Source: Planctomycetaceae bacterium
GTDB lineage: Bacteria > Planctomycetota > Phycisphaerae > Phycisphaerales > UBA1924
Reading direction: 5' to 3'
DNA length: 40,691 bases
Assembly (NCBI GenBank): GCA_027487735.1
Contig: JAIYDA010000131.1
Coordinates: forward strand, 1-40,691
Below the pieces are notes generated by a model. The model saw nothing but the letters and a program-made list of their open reading frames with translations. It made no database searches and had not been told where the DNA came from. Position 1 is the first letter of the stretch. Each line of letters begins with the position of its first letter. Shown piece by piece: positions 8,461-16,417 of this stretch. The translations under genes and the position numbers were made by a program.

Positions 8461-8801
8461 CACTCCCGGCCCTCACGCACGATCGAAACAATCGCCGCCC
8501 TGCTCGCCTTGTTGCCGCGATTGAGCAGCCGTAGCTTTTCCACGATCGCGAGCCGTTTGGGCCCGAGCCCGGCGCCAGCGTTGACGCCCGACAGGCGTCC
8601 CTTCGCGCTCTTCGTGCGCTTGCCCACTCCGGTGGGCGTCTTTGCTCGCGAGTTCTTTGCCGTCGGACGCACGAGCTTCGCCACGATCTTGCCGCCCCGT
8701 GCGAGCCCGATCTCGCTGCCACCTTCGACACGCCTCACCAGCGTGTCCAGGTGCTCAGCAGCGTCGGCAACACTCAAGATTTGCACGTTGCGGTCGAGCA
8801 T
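8460..8801 (-). CDS. Phd/YefM-type antitoxin
   Basis: A 113-residue antitoxin. The N-terminal 40 residues fit the Phd/YefM DNA-binding fold, with ILSVADAAEHLDTLVRRVEGG followed by the typical hairpin EIGLARGGKIVAKLVRP (given here as two adjacent segments). The C-terminal half is basic and rich in Lys, Arg and Ala, and would be the toxin-neutralising tail. It is longer than many antitoxins of the family (75-90 residues). The ATG at 8801 is 19 bases after the stop of the upstream glycosyltransferase. Those 19 bases contain TATACT on the transcribed strand, which could be a -10 for a separate, autoregulated promoter, but a matching -35 is not clear. It overlaps the toxin gene as TGATG. Confidence 0.85.
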   Translation of the reverse strand: MLDRNVQILSVADAAEHLDTLVRRVEGGSEIGLARGGKIVAKLVRPTAKNSRAKTPTGVGKRTKSAKGRLSGVNAGAGLGPKRLAIVEKLRLLNRGNKASRAAIVSIVREGRE

Positions 8802-8820
8802 GATTGAGAGTATAGATCCT

Positions 8821-10005
8821 CTACACCAAAGGCCTCGGCCGCATCCACTTCGGCTCCTTGCCCTGCAGCTCCTCGGGCATGATCGCAGAGAGCAGCCGCT
8901 CATACACCCAGGGCCACGCCAGCACGTCCTTCACGCGCGAGATGCTCGCCTTGCCCATGCCCTGCAGCCGCACGGGGTCGCGCAGCGCCTCAATCAGCGC
9001 CTCCGCCAGCCCCTCGGCGTTGTGCTTGCTCGTCAGCACGCCGCTCTGCCCGTGGTCGACGATATCGGGCAACGCCCAGTTGTCCCAGTTTGCCGTGGGC
9101 AGCCCGTGCATCGCCGCCTCGACGTACACCAGCCCCCACGTCTCGCAGATGCTCGGCATCGTGAACACGCTGCACGCCTTGTACAGCTCATGCAGCTCCT
9201 CGTTGCTCGCAAACTTGATGTGCTCCACGCCTTCCTGCGGCTCAAACTGCGCCAGGCTGCTCACCACCGTCAGCGTCGCATCGGGCAGTTCCTTCCGCAC
9301 TCGCTTGAATGCCTCGAGCAGGATGGGCCCGCCCTTGCGTTCCCACTGCCGACCCACAAACAGAATCCGCCGCTTCTTGTACCGCTCGATGTTCGTCGGC
9401 ACCTCGCCGTGCACCTCGCGAATCGCGCCAGCGCCGATCGGAAACACCTTGCTCGGGCTGATGCCGTGCTGCGCCTTCATCGCGTGCGCCACGAACGTCG
9501 CGAAGCTGCAGATGCCATCCACCTGCTTGAGAATCGCCTCCGTCTCCGCCCGCCGGCGCGCAATCTCCGCATCGTTCAGCACCGTGATGCCAAACCCCGC
9601 GGCCTTCTGCATGTCGTCGAACGTGATGTCCTGAAACAAGAAACGCTTGATCGGCAGGTTCTTGTCGATGATCGGCAGCGCGTAGTGATAGAACACCACC
9701 GTGTTCTCAGGCAACCTGGGCAGGATCTTCGCGAGGATGCCCTCGCGCTCATCCATGGGCCCAAAGTCCTTCAGCGTCTTGGGCGCTGGCTTCAGCAGCT
9801 TGCGCCGCACCTTGAAGAGAAAGTGCCGAAGCTGGTCGCGCCCGTGCAGCTCCTTCAGGTCCTTGCTGTCGCGCGACAGCGCGCCATACAGCAGCCCACG
9901 CTCACTCAGCCCGCGCATAAGCATCATGGGCGTGCCGCTGTTCGTCCAGCGGTCCCAAGGGTCGGCGGGCGCGATATACAGCACTTGGCGTTTGTTCGAG
10001 GCCAT
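8821..10005 (-). CDS. GT4-family glycosyltransferase
   Basis: A 394-residue predicted retaining glycosyltransferase of the GT-B fold, cytoplasmic or membrane-peripheral, adding a sugar to the lipid-linked repeat unit. The second domain is clearest: KKRRILFVGRQWERKGG (nucleotide-side lysine/arginine region), then EPQEGVEHIKFAS, FTMPSICETWGLVYVEAAMHGLP with the E-x7-E type motif, and a C-terminal helix. The N-terminal half carries YIAPADPWDRWTNSGTP, the acceptor-side glycine region. The start ATG at 10005 and the stop 19 bases from the antitoxin gene are clear. The donor sugar is unknown; a heptose is an attractive guess because the GDP-heptose genes directly precede it. Confidence 0.87.
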   Translation of the reverse strand: MASNKRQVLYIAPADPWDRWTNSGTPMMLMRGLSERGLLYGALSRDSKDLKELHGRDQLRHFLFKVRRKLLKPAPKTLKDFGPMDEREGILAKILPRLPENTVVFYHYALPIIDKNLPIKRFLFQDITFDDMQKAAGFGITVLNDAEIARRRAETEAILKQVDGICSFATFVAHAMKAQHGISPSKVFPIGAGAIREVHGEVPTNIERYKKRRILFVGRQWERKGGPILLEAFKRVRKELPDATLTVVSSLAQFEPQEGVEHIKFASNEELHELYKACSVFTMPSICETWGLVYVEAAMHGLPTANWDNWALPDIVDHGQSGVLTSKHNAEGLAEALIEALRDPVRLQGMGKASISRVKDVLAWPWVYERLLSAIMPEELQGKEPKWMRPRPLV

Positions 10006-10050
10006 GCCCCAGTATCGGTTCCTTCGTGCCCATTCCGTGGTGTTCCGGCG

Positions 10051-11130
10051 TTATCTTCCTCGCTCACGCAGCACGATTCGCGCAGCTTCTGCCAGGTTCT
10101 CTGCCGAGAAGCTCGCCCGCGCGCTCGCCTCGGGCTGGCTCGCCCCATGCCCTGTGCGAACATGGATCATCCCGCGACACCCCGCGTGCACGCCCGCGAG
10201 CACGTCGCTCAGCATGTCGCCCACCATCCAGCTTTGCTCCATCGTCAGCCGCAGCTCTGCACGCGCCCGCAGCAGCATCCCAGGCCCAGGCTTTCGATCC
10301 AGATGATCTACCCTCGACCGCCGATCCGCCGACCCGTCCGCATCCGCAGGCGGCGCAATCGGGCAGAAGTACACGCCATCCAGCCGCGTCCCCGCCCTCG
10401 CAAGCTGCCGCGTCACCTCCGCCTGCACCAGCCACATGTCGCGCTGCGACACCATCCCGCGCCCCACGCCGCTCTGGTTGCTCACCATCACGCACGCAAA
10501 CCCCGCCGCCCGCAAGCTCGCGATCGCCTCCGCAGCCCCAGGCAGCAGCTCCACCTGCTCAGGCCGCGCGATGTAATGCACCTCGCGAATGATCGTCCCG
10601 TCCCGATCCAAAAACACCGCCGGTCGCTCCGCGCGCGCATCGTGCGCGTCATGCGTCAGCGTGGGCAGCACCGGGTGCATCGCCAGCGCTTCGCACAACC
10701 AGGGCCGCATCGCCGCAGGCCGAAGGTCCGCGAGCAGCAGCTCCTCCAGCGTCAGCCACGCAAACGCGATCCCGTCTTCTTGGCTTCGCACGTCTTGCAC
10801 GCGTCCGTCCGTCGTCGCGAGCCTCGCCGCGTGCGTCAGGTTCACCTCCTGCCGAGGCTTGCCCTTCTGCTCAAACGCATGCTCATGCACGTGCACGAGC
10901 GCACCCGCCGTCACGTGTACCCCAGCCTCTTCCTGCATCTCACGCACAAGCGCCTGCGCCGCCGTCTCCCCCGCCTCGATGTGCCCACCAGGCAGATAGA
11001 AATACCCGTGCTTCACGTGCTGACACAGCAGCACCCGCGCCGGCTCACCCGCGCAGATGAGCCCGCGCGCAATCGCCTCAATCCTCCGCTCGTGCTTCGC
11101 TTCAGACGCCACTTCCACCCCCCAGCCCAT
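10051..11130 (-). CDS. Nudix hydrolase fused to GmhB-like HAD phosphatase
   Basis: A 359-residue two-domain protein. Residues 1-150 form a Nudix domain with a complete box from Gly49 to Val71 (GHIEAGETAAQ, then REMQEEAGV). Residues 168-359 form a HAD-IIIA phosphatase like GmhB, with the nucleophile motif FLDRDGT (Asp175, Asp177), VSNQSGVGRG (217-225), Lys280 in RKPGPG and the GDMLSD acidic pair (305, 309). GmhB removes the 7-phosphate of heptose 1,7-bisphosphate, which fits the hddA, gmhA and hddC-like genes just upstream. The zinc-binding Cys/His set of ordinary GmhB is mostly absent: only Cys256 remains, in a loop rich in Asp and Arg. The ATG at 11130 lies 29 bases inside the upstream gene. 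The Nudix substrate is unknown. Confidence 0.9.
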   Translation of the reverse strand: MGWGVEVASEAKHERRIEAIARGLICAGEPARVLLCQHVKHGYFYLPGGHIEAGETAAQALVREMQEEAGVHVTAGALVHVHEHAFEQKGKPRQEVNLTHAARLATTDGRVQDVRSQEDGIAFAWLTLEELLLADLRPAAMRPWLCEALAMHPVLPTLTHDAHDARAERPAVFLDRDGTIIREVHYIARPEQVELLPGAAEAIASLRAAGFACVMVSNQSGVGRGMVSQRDMWLVQAEVTRQLARAGTRLDGVYFCPIAPPADADGSADRRSRVDHLDRKPGPGMLLRARAELRLTMEQSWMVGDMLSDVLAGVHAGCRGMIHVRTGHGASQPEASARASFSAENLAEAARIVLRERGR

Positions 11131-11980
11131 CTACAGGCCCACCAGCCTTCTCTCGCGCAACAGTCCCCACCCGCGCCGCACGCCTGCCAAACACTCGCCC
11201 CGCATCCGACTCGGCAATCGCGAGGCTCTCGTGCGTGCCAATGTCGCGGTGATAGCTGCCGATGGGCGGCGCGATCTCAATCCCCCGCATCCGCCCCACC
11301 AGACGGGGCAGCACATCAAACCCGATGTCAAACGCTCCCCAACCCGCGATCTCATGCCACAGCGCACTCGACATCGCATACAGCCCCGCGTTCGCGAGGT
11401 TGCTCTTGGGCTGCTTGGGCTTCTCGACAAAGCTCTTCATCTTCCCCGCGTTCAGCCGCGTGCCATCTGGCCCCATCGGCGCATCGCTCGTGTCCAGCTC
11501 CGCGATGCCGCTCTTCTCCGGAAACTGCGCCCGAAACAGCAGCATCGTGAACGCATCGCCGTGCGAGCGGTGATACTGCAAGAACGCCCCGAGGTCGATG
11601 TCGCTCAGGTTGTCGCTGTAGATGATCAGCACATCCCCATCGCCCTGCGAGCCAGGCTCTGGCACAAACCCCCGATTCGCCGAGATCGTCCCTGCGCTCC
11701 CCAGCAGCACGGGCTCGTGCGTCTCCTCAATCGCAAACCGCCCAGTCGCGTTCAGCGACTGCGCATACGCCCGCAGTTGCTCGGGCAAATGATGCGTGTT
11801 CATCAGCACGTGCCGAATCCCCGCCCGCTCGAAGCAGTCGAACCAGTAATCCAGCAGGGGCCTTCCCGCGATCGGCACCAGCGCCTTGGGCAACGTGTCG
11901 GTAATGGGCCGCAGCCGCGAGCCCACGCCCGCGCACGTCAGCAGCACACGCACCGCGGAGTTGTCTTGCTTGGACTGCAT
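11102..11980 (-). CDS. hddC: sugar-phosphate nucleotidyltransferase, HddC-like
   Basis: A nucleotidyltransferase of the GT-A/NTP_transferase family, proposed to make GDP- (or another NDP-) D-glycero-D-manno-heptose from heptose 1-phosphate. The N-terminus has the signature LTCAGVGSRLRPIT followed by LPKALVPIAGRPLL with the conserved Lys. Later come THEPVLLGSAGTI, a YSDNLSDID metal-site segment, FVEKPKQP and NAGLYAMSS. I use the ATG at 11980 (292 residues). In-frame ATGs at 11992 and 12013 are possible, and none has a well-spaced Shine-Dalgarno sequence. The specific assignment rests on the neighbouring gmhA, hddA and gmhB-like genes, since the sequence alone fits several mannose-1-phosphate guanylyltransferase-like enzymes. 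It overlaps the Nudix-HAD gene by 29 bases. Confidence 0.8.
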   Translation of the reverse strand: MQSKQDNSAVRVLLTCAGVGSRLRPITDTLPKALVPIAGRPLLDYWFDCFERAGIRHVLMNTHHLPEQLRAYAQSLNATGRFAIEETHEPVLLGSAGTISANRGFVPEPGSQGDGDVLIIYSDNLSDIDLGAFLQYHRSHGDAFTMLLFRAQFPEKSGIAELDTSDAPMGPDGTRLNAGKMKSFVEKPKQPKSNLANAGLYAMSSALWHEIAGWGAFDIGFDVLPRLVGRMRGIEIAPPIGSYHRDIGTHESLAIAESDAGRVFGRRAARVGTVAREKAGGPVDGLGGGSGV

Positions 11981-12020
11981 GGTCGAGATCATCGCTCCGA
12001 TCGATCGTGTCATCACTTCG

Positions 12021-12064
12021 CGAAAACCAGCACGAAAACCCGCACGAAAGCTGCAACGAAGAAC
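12021..12064. repeat. 12-bp tandem repeat (about 3.7 imperfect units)
   Basis: Units of 12 bases beginning CGAAAACC or CGAAAGCT start at 12021, 12033, 12045 and 12057, immediately after the stop of the downstream-strand epimerase gene and before the nucleotidyltransferase start. If the latter were translated from further upstream, the repeat would encode FRAG units. I regard it as non-coding spacer. Confidence 0.6.
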
Positions 12065-12065
12065 C

Positions 12066-13190
12066 CTACCCCTTGCGAACCTCACGCACCACATTCATCT
12101 TCGCCATCGACTTGTTCGCAAAGTCCAGAATCGCTGCCACGTTGTCCGCGCTCTTGAGCCAGCCGCGATACGCCTCCACGCTCTCGTGCACGCTCCGCTT
12201 GGGCGCCCACCCCAGCGCACGCAGCTTCCGCACATCGCTAAAGATGTGCCGCGTGTCGCCAAAGCGATACTTCCCGCACGCCTGCGCGTCATACCCCTTC
12301 ACGCCAAACACCTCTGCCACCGCCAGCGCAAACTGGCTCACGGTGTACGCCTTGTCGCCCCCTACGTGAAACATCTCATAGTCCGCACGCGCATCATGCA
12401 GGCACAGCACATTCGCATCCACAACGTCGTGGATGTTCACAAAGTCCCGAATCTGCTGCCCGTCCTCATAGATGCTGGGCGTCTGCCCCACATGAAAGCT
12501 CAGGCAGAAAATCCGGCATGCGCCGCTGTACGCGTTGTAGAAGCTCTGCCGGGGCCCCTGCACGATGCTGTACCGCATCGCGACACTCGGGATGCCATAG
12601 CGCTTCCCAAGAAACAGCGCGACCTTCTCCTCCGCGATCTTGCTGATGCCATACTGGTTCTGCGGGTTCGCCACCGTCTCGTCCGTCGCCTGCCACCGCA
12701 AGGGCCCGCGAAACCCCTTCGGCGCCTTGCACTCAAACTCGCCCCGCGCCAGCTGCGCGTCATCGCGAATGTCGGGCAGGCAGGGCTTGCCATCAGCATC
12801 GAGATACAGCCCCTCCCCCAGCGTCGCCTGGCTGCTCGCCACGATCACCTTCTTGATGGGCAGCCTCTCACGCACGATCAGCTCGTAGATCAGCGCGGTG
12901 CTCGTCACGTTCACATCAAAGTACTTGCTGAACACAGGCAAGTAATCCTGAAACGCCGCGAGGTGAATCACCGCGTCCACACCGCGCATCGCATCCAGCA
13001 GCAACTTCTCGTTCCGCACGTCGCCCTTGACGAGCTCAATCCGCGGATCCAAATAGGCGGGGGGCCTGTTGCCCGGATGCACAGGCTCCTCCAGGCTGTC
13101 CAGCACGCGCACCTTGTACCCAAGACCCAACAGCGCATCCGCCGTGTGCGAACCAATGAAGCCAGCCCCGCCGGTGATGAGTACGTGCAT
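12066..13190 (-). CDS. NAD-dependent sugar-nucleotide epimerase/dehydratase (SDR)
   Basis: A 374-residue extended short-chain dehydrogenase acting on a nucleotide sugar. It opens with MHVLITGGAGFIGSH (NAD site), followed by DVRNEKLLLDAM, VIHLAAFQDY, the substrate Ser-Ser pair at 119-120 (VIVASSQATLGEG) and the catalytic Tyr180/Lys184 in QYGISK. RYSIVQGPRQSF and the C-terminal GWAPKRSV match UDP-sugar epimerases. Residues 131-170 form a long insertion rich in Asp and charged residues, not usual for GalE. The gene lies between gmhA and the nucleotidyltransferase, so it may modify the heptose nucleotide or another repeat-unit sugar. A C4 epimerase or a 4,6-dehydratase are both open. Confidence 0.87.
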   Translation of the reverse strand: MHVLITGGAGFIGSHTADALLGLGYKVRVLDSLEEPVHPGNRPPAYLDPRIELVKGDVRNEKLLLDAMRGVDAVIHLAAFQDYLPVFSKYFDVNVTSTALIYELIVRERLPIKKVIVASSQATLGEGLYLDADGKPCLPDIRDDAQLARGEFECKAPKGFRGPLRWQATDETVANPQNQYGISKIAEEKVALFLGKRYGIPSVAMRYSIVQGPRQSFYNAYSGACRIFCLSFHVGQTPSIYEDGQQIRDFVNIHDVVDANVLCLHDARADYEMFHVGGDKAYTVSQFALAVAEVFGVKGYDAQACGKYRFGDTRHIFSDVRKLRALGWAPKRSVHESVEAYRGWLKSADNVAAILDFANKSMAKMNVVREVRKG

Positions 13191-13224
13191 GCCTGTCTGC
13201 CTTCGTTCGCAATGGTGAATGGTG

Positions 13225-13245
13225 GCTCAGGCCTCTCGCCTGAGC
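13225..13245. other. perfect 8-bp-arm hairpin between gmhA and the epimerase gene
   Basis: GCTCAGGC at 13225-13232 and GCCTGAGC at 13238-13245 are exact inverted repeats around a five-base loop, in the 169-base spacer downstream of gmhA. No T-run follows on the transcribed strand, so it is more likely an mRNA-stabilising or attenuating stem than an intrinsic terminator. Otherwise the spacer holds nothing I recognise. Confidence 0.5.
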
Positions 13246-13359
13246 GGCTCGCAGCCACAGTATTCAAGAATCCGACGCGCGATCACGCACGCCTTCGCCC
13301 GCTTCGCAGCATCGAGTCTGATGCGCCTTGACGCGTGCGACCGCGGGAGTTGCCACACC

Positions 13360-13938
13360 TCACCCCGCCGCCAACCGCCCATGAAACACCTGCGCCGCAA
13401 TGTGCCCCACGCTCATGTGCAAGTCCTCGATCACCCCGAAGTTGTCGCTCGCCACATTCACGTGCACGTGCGCCATGGGCCCCAGCTTGCCGCCCTGCAC
13501 GCCCGTCAGCCCCACCAGCGTCAGCCCGTTCTTGAGCGCCCACTCGCTCGCCTTGATGATGTTCGGGCTGTTGCCGCTGCAGCTGATCGCGATCGCAAGG
13601 TCCCCCCGCCGCGCATAGCTCTCCAGCTGAAACACGAAGCTATCGGCATAGCTGATGTCGTTGCCCACAGCCGTCAGCATGGGCAGGTTGTCGCTCATGC
13701 ACAGCGCCCGCAGCCGGCGTTTGCCCGCCACCATCGCCGTCTTCACAAAGTCCGCCACCATGTGGCTCGCGTTCGCATGGCTCCCCCCGTTGCCAAACAC
13801 ATGCACGCACCCATCGCGCTGCCAGCACGCATACAGCGCGTCCGCCAGGGCCTGCACCGCCCCCTGGTCAATCGTGCCCGCCGCACGCTGCATCTCGCTG
13901 AAATACGCCGCACCGCTGCTGATCATCGTGCCTGCCAT
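13360..13938 (-). CDS. gmhA: sedoheptulose 7-phosphate isomerase (phosphoheptose isomerase)
   Basis: The enzyme converts sedoheptulose 7-phosphate to D-glycero-D-manno-heptose 7-phosphate, the first committed step of bacterial heptose synthesis. The 192-residue size matches the family. The SIS-domain phosphate site is visible as VFGNGGSHANASHM (47-60), AVGNDISYAD, and AISCSGNSPNI with a Ser-rich loop. His59 and Asp63 occupy the positions of the family's metal His and Glu, so an Asp replaces the usual Glu. The C-terminal IEDLHMSVGHIAAQ supplies the last His. A strong AGGAGGAG precedes the ATG at 13938. The kinase hddA is 89 bases upstream, and the phosphatase and nucleotidyltransferase lie downstream. 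Confidence 0.93.
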   Translation of the reverse strand: MAGTMISSGAAYFSEMQRAAGTIDQGAVQALADALYACWQRDGCVHVFGNGGSHANASHMVADFVKTAMVAGKRRLRALCMSDNLPMLTAVGNDISYADSFVFQLESYARRGDLAIAISCSGNSPNIIKASEWALKNGLTLVGLTGVQGGKLGPMAHVHVNVASDNFGVIEDLHMSVGHIAAQVFHGRLAAG

Positions 13939-14027
13939 GGTCGCTCCTCCTCAGAGATCGCTCGCTTCGTTCTGCCCTTCCAATCCCAACACCACACCGA
14001 GCTCACCGCTGCCTCGCTCACACCTGC

Positions 14028-15005
14028 CTAGCTAATGAAGATAATCCTGCTCCCCAGCCTATCAACCTTGAACCCCAGCTCCCTAGGCCTCCCCAGCGCC
14101 TCACGAATCGCCTCGTGCTTGCTCGGGTCTGCCAGCAAAAACACAAACCCGCCTCCGCCCGCGCCAAGCAGCTTCCCGCCCTGTGCCCCATGCTTGCGAG
14201 CCGTGTCATACATCCCGTCAATCACCGGATCGGTAATCCCAAAGCCCAGGCTGCGCTTGAGCTCCCACCCAATGTGCATCAACCGGCAGAACTCATCCAC
14301 GTTGCCGCGCCCGCTGATCACCGCGCGCATCTCGCTCGCCAGATCGCGCATCTCGCGCAGAATCCGGTTCTTCTCCCGGTCCTGGCTCCCATCGCTCTGC
14401 TTCTGCAGAATGTTGTTCGCGTCCCGCTTCTTCTCCGTGTAGAGAATCAGCGTGCGCTTCTCAATCTCCTCCAGCGTCGCCGCGAGGCAAGGCACAGGCT
14501 GCACGTCCACGCTGTCATCCGGATTGAACCGAATGTAGTTGAAGCCGCCAAACGCCGCCGCATACTGGTCCTGCTTCCCAATCGGGCTGCCCAGAATCTC
14601 GATCTCAATTCTGCTGGCCTCCTCCGCCAGGCGCTTGCTGCTCACGATCTGCCCCTTCATCGCATACAGCGCATTGAGCAACCCCACCGTCAGCGTGCTG
14701 CTGCTCCCCATCCCCGTGCCCGCAGGCACATCACCAATCGTCACGATCTCCATGTGGGGCCCAAGGTCCACCATCTTCAGCGCGGCCTTCACGATCGTGT
14801 GCTGCACGTCCTCGCGCGTCTCCGCGATCTCCGTCTTGCTATACGCCACGCGCACGCTGGGCTCAAACCGCCTGCTCAGCGACACATACATGTGCTTCTG
14901 CACCGCAACGCTCAGCACCGCGCCGTAGTCGTGCTTATAGAACGCCGGCAGGTCGGTTCCGCCGCCCGCAAAGCTCACGCGATATGGTGTCTGGCTGATG
15001 ATCAT
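14028..15005 (-). CDS. hddA: D-glycero-alpha-D-manno-heptose 7-phosphate kinase (GHMP family)
   Basis: A GHMP-superfamily kinase that phosphorylates heptose 7-phosphate at C1 using ATP, leading to the alpha-1,7-bisphosphate of the GDP-heptose branch. The 325-residue protein begins MIISQTPYRVSFAGGGTD (substrate loop), carries the ATP-binding glycine/serine loop GTGMGSSSTLTVG (around 96-108) and ends with the third GHMP motif GGKLLGAGGGGFVF. Its size and the SFAGGGTDL opening are specific to the HddA/fucokinase-like group. A GGGAGG lies 12 bases before the ATG at 15005. Next to gmhA and the Nudix-GmhB gene, heptose is much more likely than fucose as substrate. Confidence 0.92.
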   Translation of the reverse strand: MIISQTPYRVSFAGGGTDLPAFYKHDYGAVLSVAVQKHMYVSLSRRFEPSVRVAYSKTEIAETREDVQHTIVKAALKMVDLGPHMEIVTIGDVPAGTGMGSSSTLTVGLLNALYAMKGQIVSSKRLAEEASRIEIEILGSPIGKQDQYAAAFGGFNYIRFNPDDSVDVQPVPCLAATLEEIEKRTLILYTEKKRDANNILQKQSDGSQDREKNRILREMRDLASEMRAVISGRGNVDEFCRLMHIGWELKRSLGFGITDPVIDGMYDTARKHGAQGGKLLGAGGGGFVFLLADPSKHEAIREALGRPRELGFKVDRLGSRIIFIS

Positions 15006-15058
15006 GCTGTTGCTCGCCTCCCAAGCTGCCTTGCCGCCCTCTGGACCGTTCGTTCGCC

Positions 15059-16417
15059 CTACGCCCGCCCCTCCAGCGCCACTTTATATCGCTCCAGCAG
15101 CGGATTCAGGCTTCGCCGAATATCAAACACCGCCAGCACCCGCTCCCGCCCAGCCTGCGCAAACCGCTCCCGCGTTGCAGGCTCTCGCATCAACCGCTCC
15201 AGTGCGTCCGCAAGCTCCGCCGCATTCCCAGGCGAAACAAGCAATCCCGTCTCCTCGTGCACGACCAAGTCAGGGTTGCCCACAAGCCGCGTCGTCACGC
15301 TCGCCACGCCGCACCCCATCGCCTCCATCGTCAGCTGGGGCAATCCGTCCACATCCCCATCCTCCGCCCACACGCAGGCAAGCACAAACGCATCGCCCCC
15401 GTGCATATACGCCGGAATCTTCTCCTGCTGGAGAGCCTGCCCTGTCATCCGCACCACATCTCCCAGCCCGAGCTGCTGCACCCTCGCCCGCAGCGCCGCC
15501 TCATCGGGCCCGCTCCCCGCAAGCTCACACACAAACCCCGCAGGCTTGCCCGCCTCAAAGCTTTGCGTGTGCAGCCCCCGGTCCTTCATGAGCTTCAGCG
15601 CATCGAGCAACACCGGAAAGCCCTTCTTCCCAATCAGCCGCCCCGCGCTGAGAATCGTGAAGGGCTTCGCCCCCTTCGCCGCCCGCTGCTCGTCGCTGGG
15701 TGGCCGCATCTCATCGGTATAAATGCCGCAGTACGCAACCACGATCTTCTCCGCCAGCTCGCGCTGCTCAGGCCGCACGGGCCCGCACGCATCGGGCCCG
15801 CCCTCATACAACGGGTGGCTCTTCTCCCAGGGCTCCTCGCCCCGCGCCACCGCGAGATAGAACTGCTTGTGCCACTCGCTGATGGCGATGATGAACTTCG
15901 CACGCAGAATCTTGTCCCGCAGTGCAACCCGCTGGCGCGTGATGTCCACGGCATGCCCCGTAAAGCTAAACGGCACGCCCAGCAGCCACGCCCCATAGAA
16001 GCCGATGCTCCCCGAGCTGTGCGCCCACTGCGCATGCACGTGGCTCACGCCCCCCTCGCTTCGCAGCGCGTGCGCCCACTGGCACGCCACAAAGAAGTGC
16101 GCCAAGCAAGCCAGTCGCGACCGCATCCCCTCGCGCTTCCCAAACAACGCATTCGCCAGCGCGGCAAACCACCTCCCGCCAAACCGCACAGGCCCAAGCG
16201 CCGTCGCGAGCGCAACCTGCAAAGGCTTCAGCGGATAGATCGCAGGCCTCGTCCGCTCCACCAGCCGCTTCGCCCACTCCGACCCGAAATACTCCTTCGC
16301 CGCCGCCGCGGGCCGCATCGCATGGAGCGCAAACGAAACCCCGCGCTCATCGAGGATGCGCAGCTCATTGCCCACCCAGGGCTGTCCCAGACCCACGGTC
16401 GTGATGTAGTGAATCAT
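15059..16417 (-). CDS. GT4-family glycosyltransferase
   Basis: A 452-residue GT-B glycosyltransferase. The N-terminal domain has an acceptor-type segment (HVHAQWAHSSGSIGFY) and VPFSFTGHAVDI, often seen in exopolysaccharide GT4 enzymes. The C-terminal domain has ILSAGRLIGKKGFPVLLDAL, AGSGPDEAALRARV, and EDGDVDGLPQLTMEAMGCGV, where the Glu pair of the EX7E motif is expected. The start ATG overlaps the upstream epimerase stop as ATGA, indicating coupled translation. Hydrophobic stretches near residue 70-90 may attach it to the membrane. Donor and acceptor are unknown. Confidence 0.9.
   Translation of the reverse strand: MIHYITTVGLGQPWVGNELRILDERGVSFALHAMRPAAAAKEYFGSEWAKRLVERTRPAIYPLKPLQVALATALGPVRFGGRWFAALANALFGKREGMRSRLACLAHFFVACQWAHALRSEGGVSHVHAQWAHSSGSIGFYGAWLLGVPFSFTGHAVDITRQRVALRDKILRAKFIIAISEWHKQFYLAVARGEEPWEKSHPLYEGGPDACGPVRPEQRELAEKIVVAYCGIYTDEMRPPSDEQRAAKGAKPFTILSAGRLIGKKGFPVLLDALKLMKDRGLHTQSFEAGKPAGFVCELAGSGPDEAALRARVQQLGLGDVVRMTGQALQQEKIPAYMHGGDAFVLACVWAEDGDVDGLPQLTMEAMGCGVASVTTRLVGNPDLVVHEETGLLVSPGNAAELADALERLMREPATRERFAQAGRERVLAVFDIRRSLNPLLERYKVALEGRA

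Noticed and set aside
8065-11550. 1161-codon plus-strand frame across the PIN, GT4, Nudix-HAD and hddC-like genes
   Set aside because: It is antisense to four convincing genes, and its Arg/His/Pro composition reflects third-position GC of the opposite strand.
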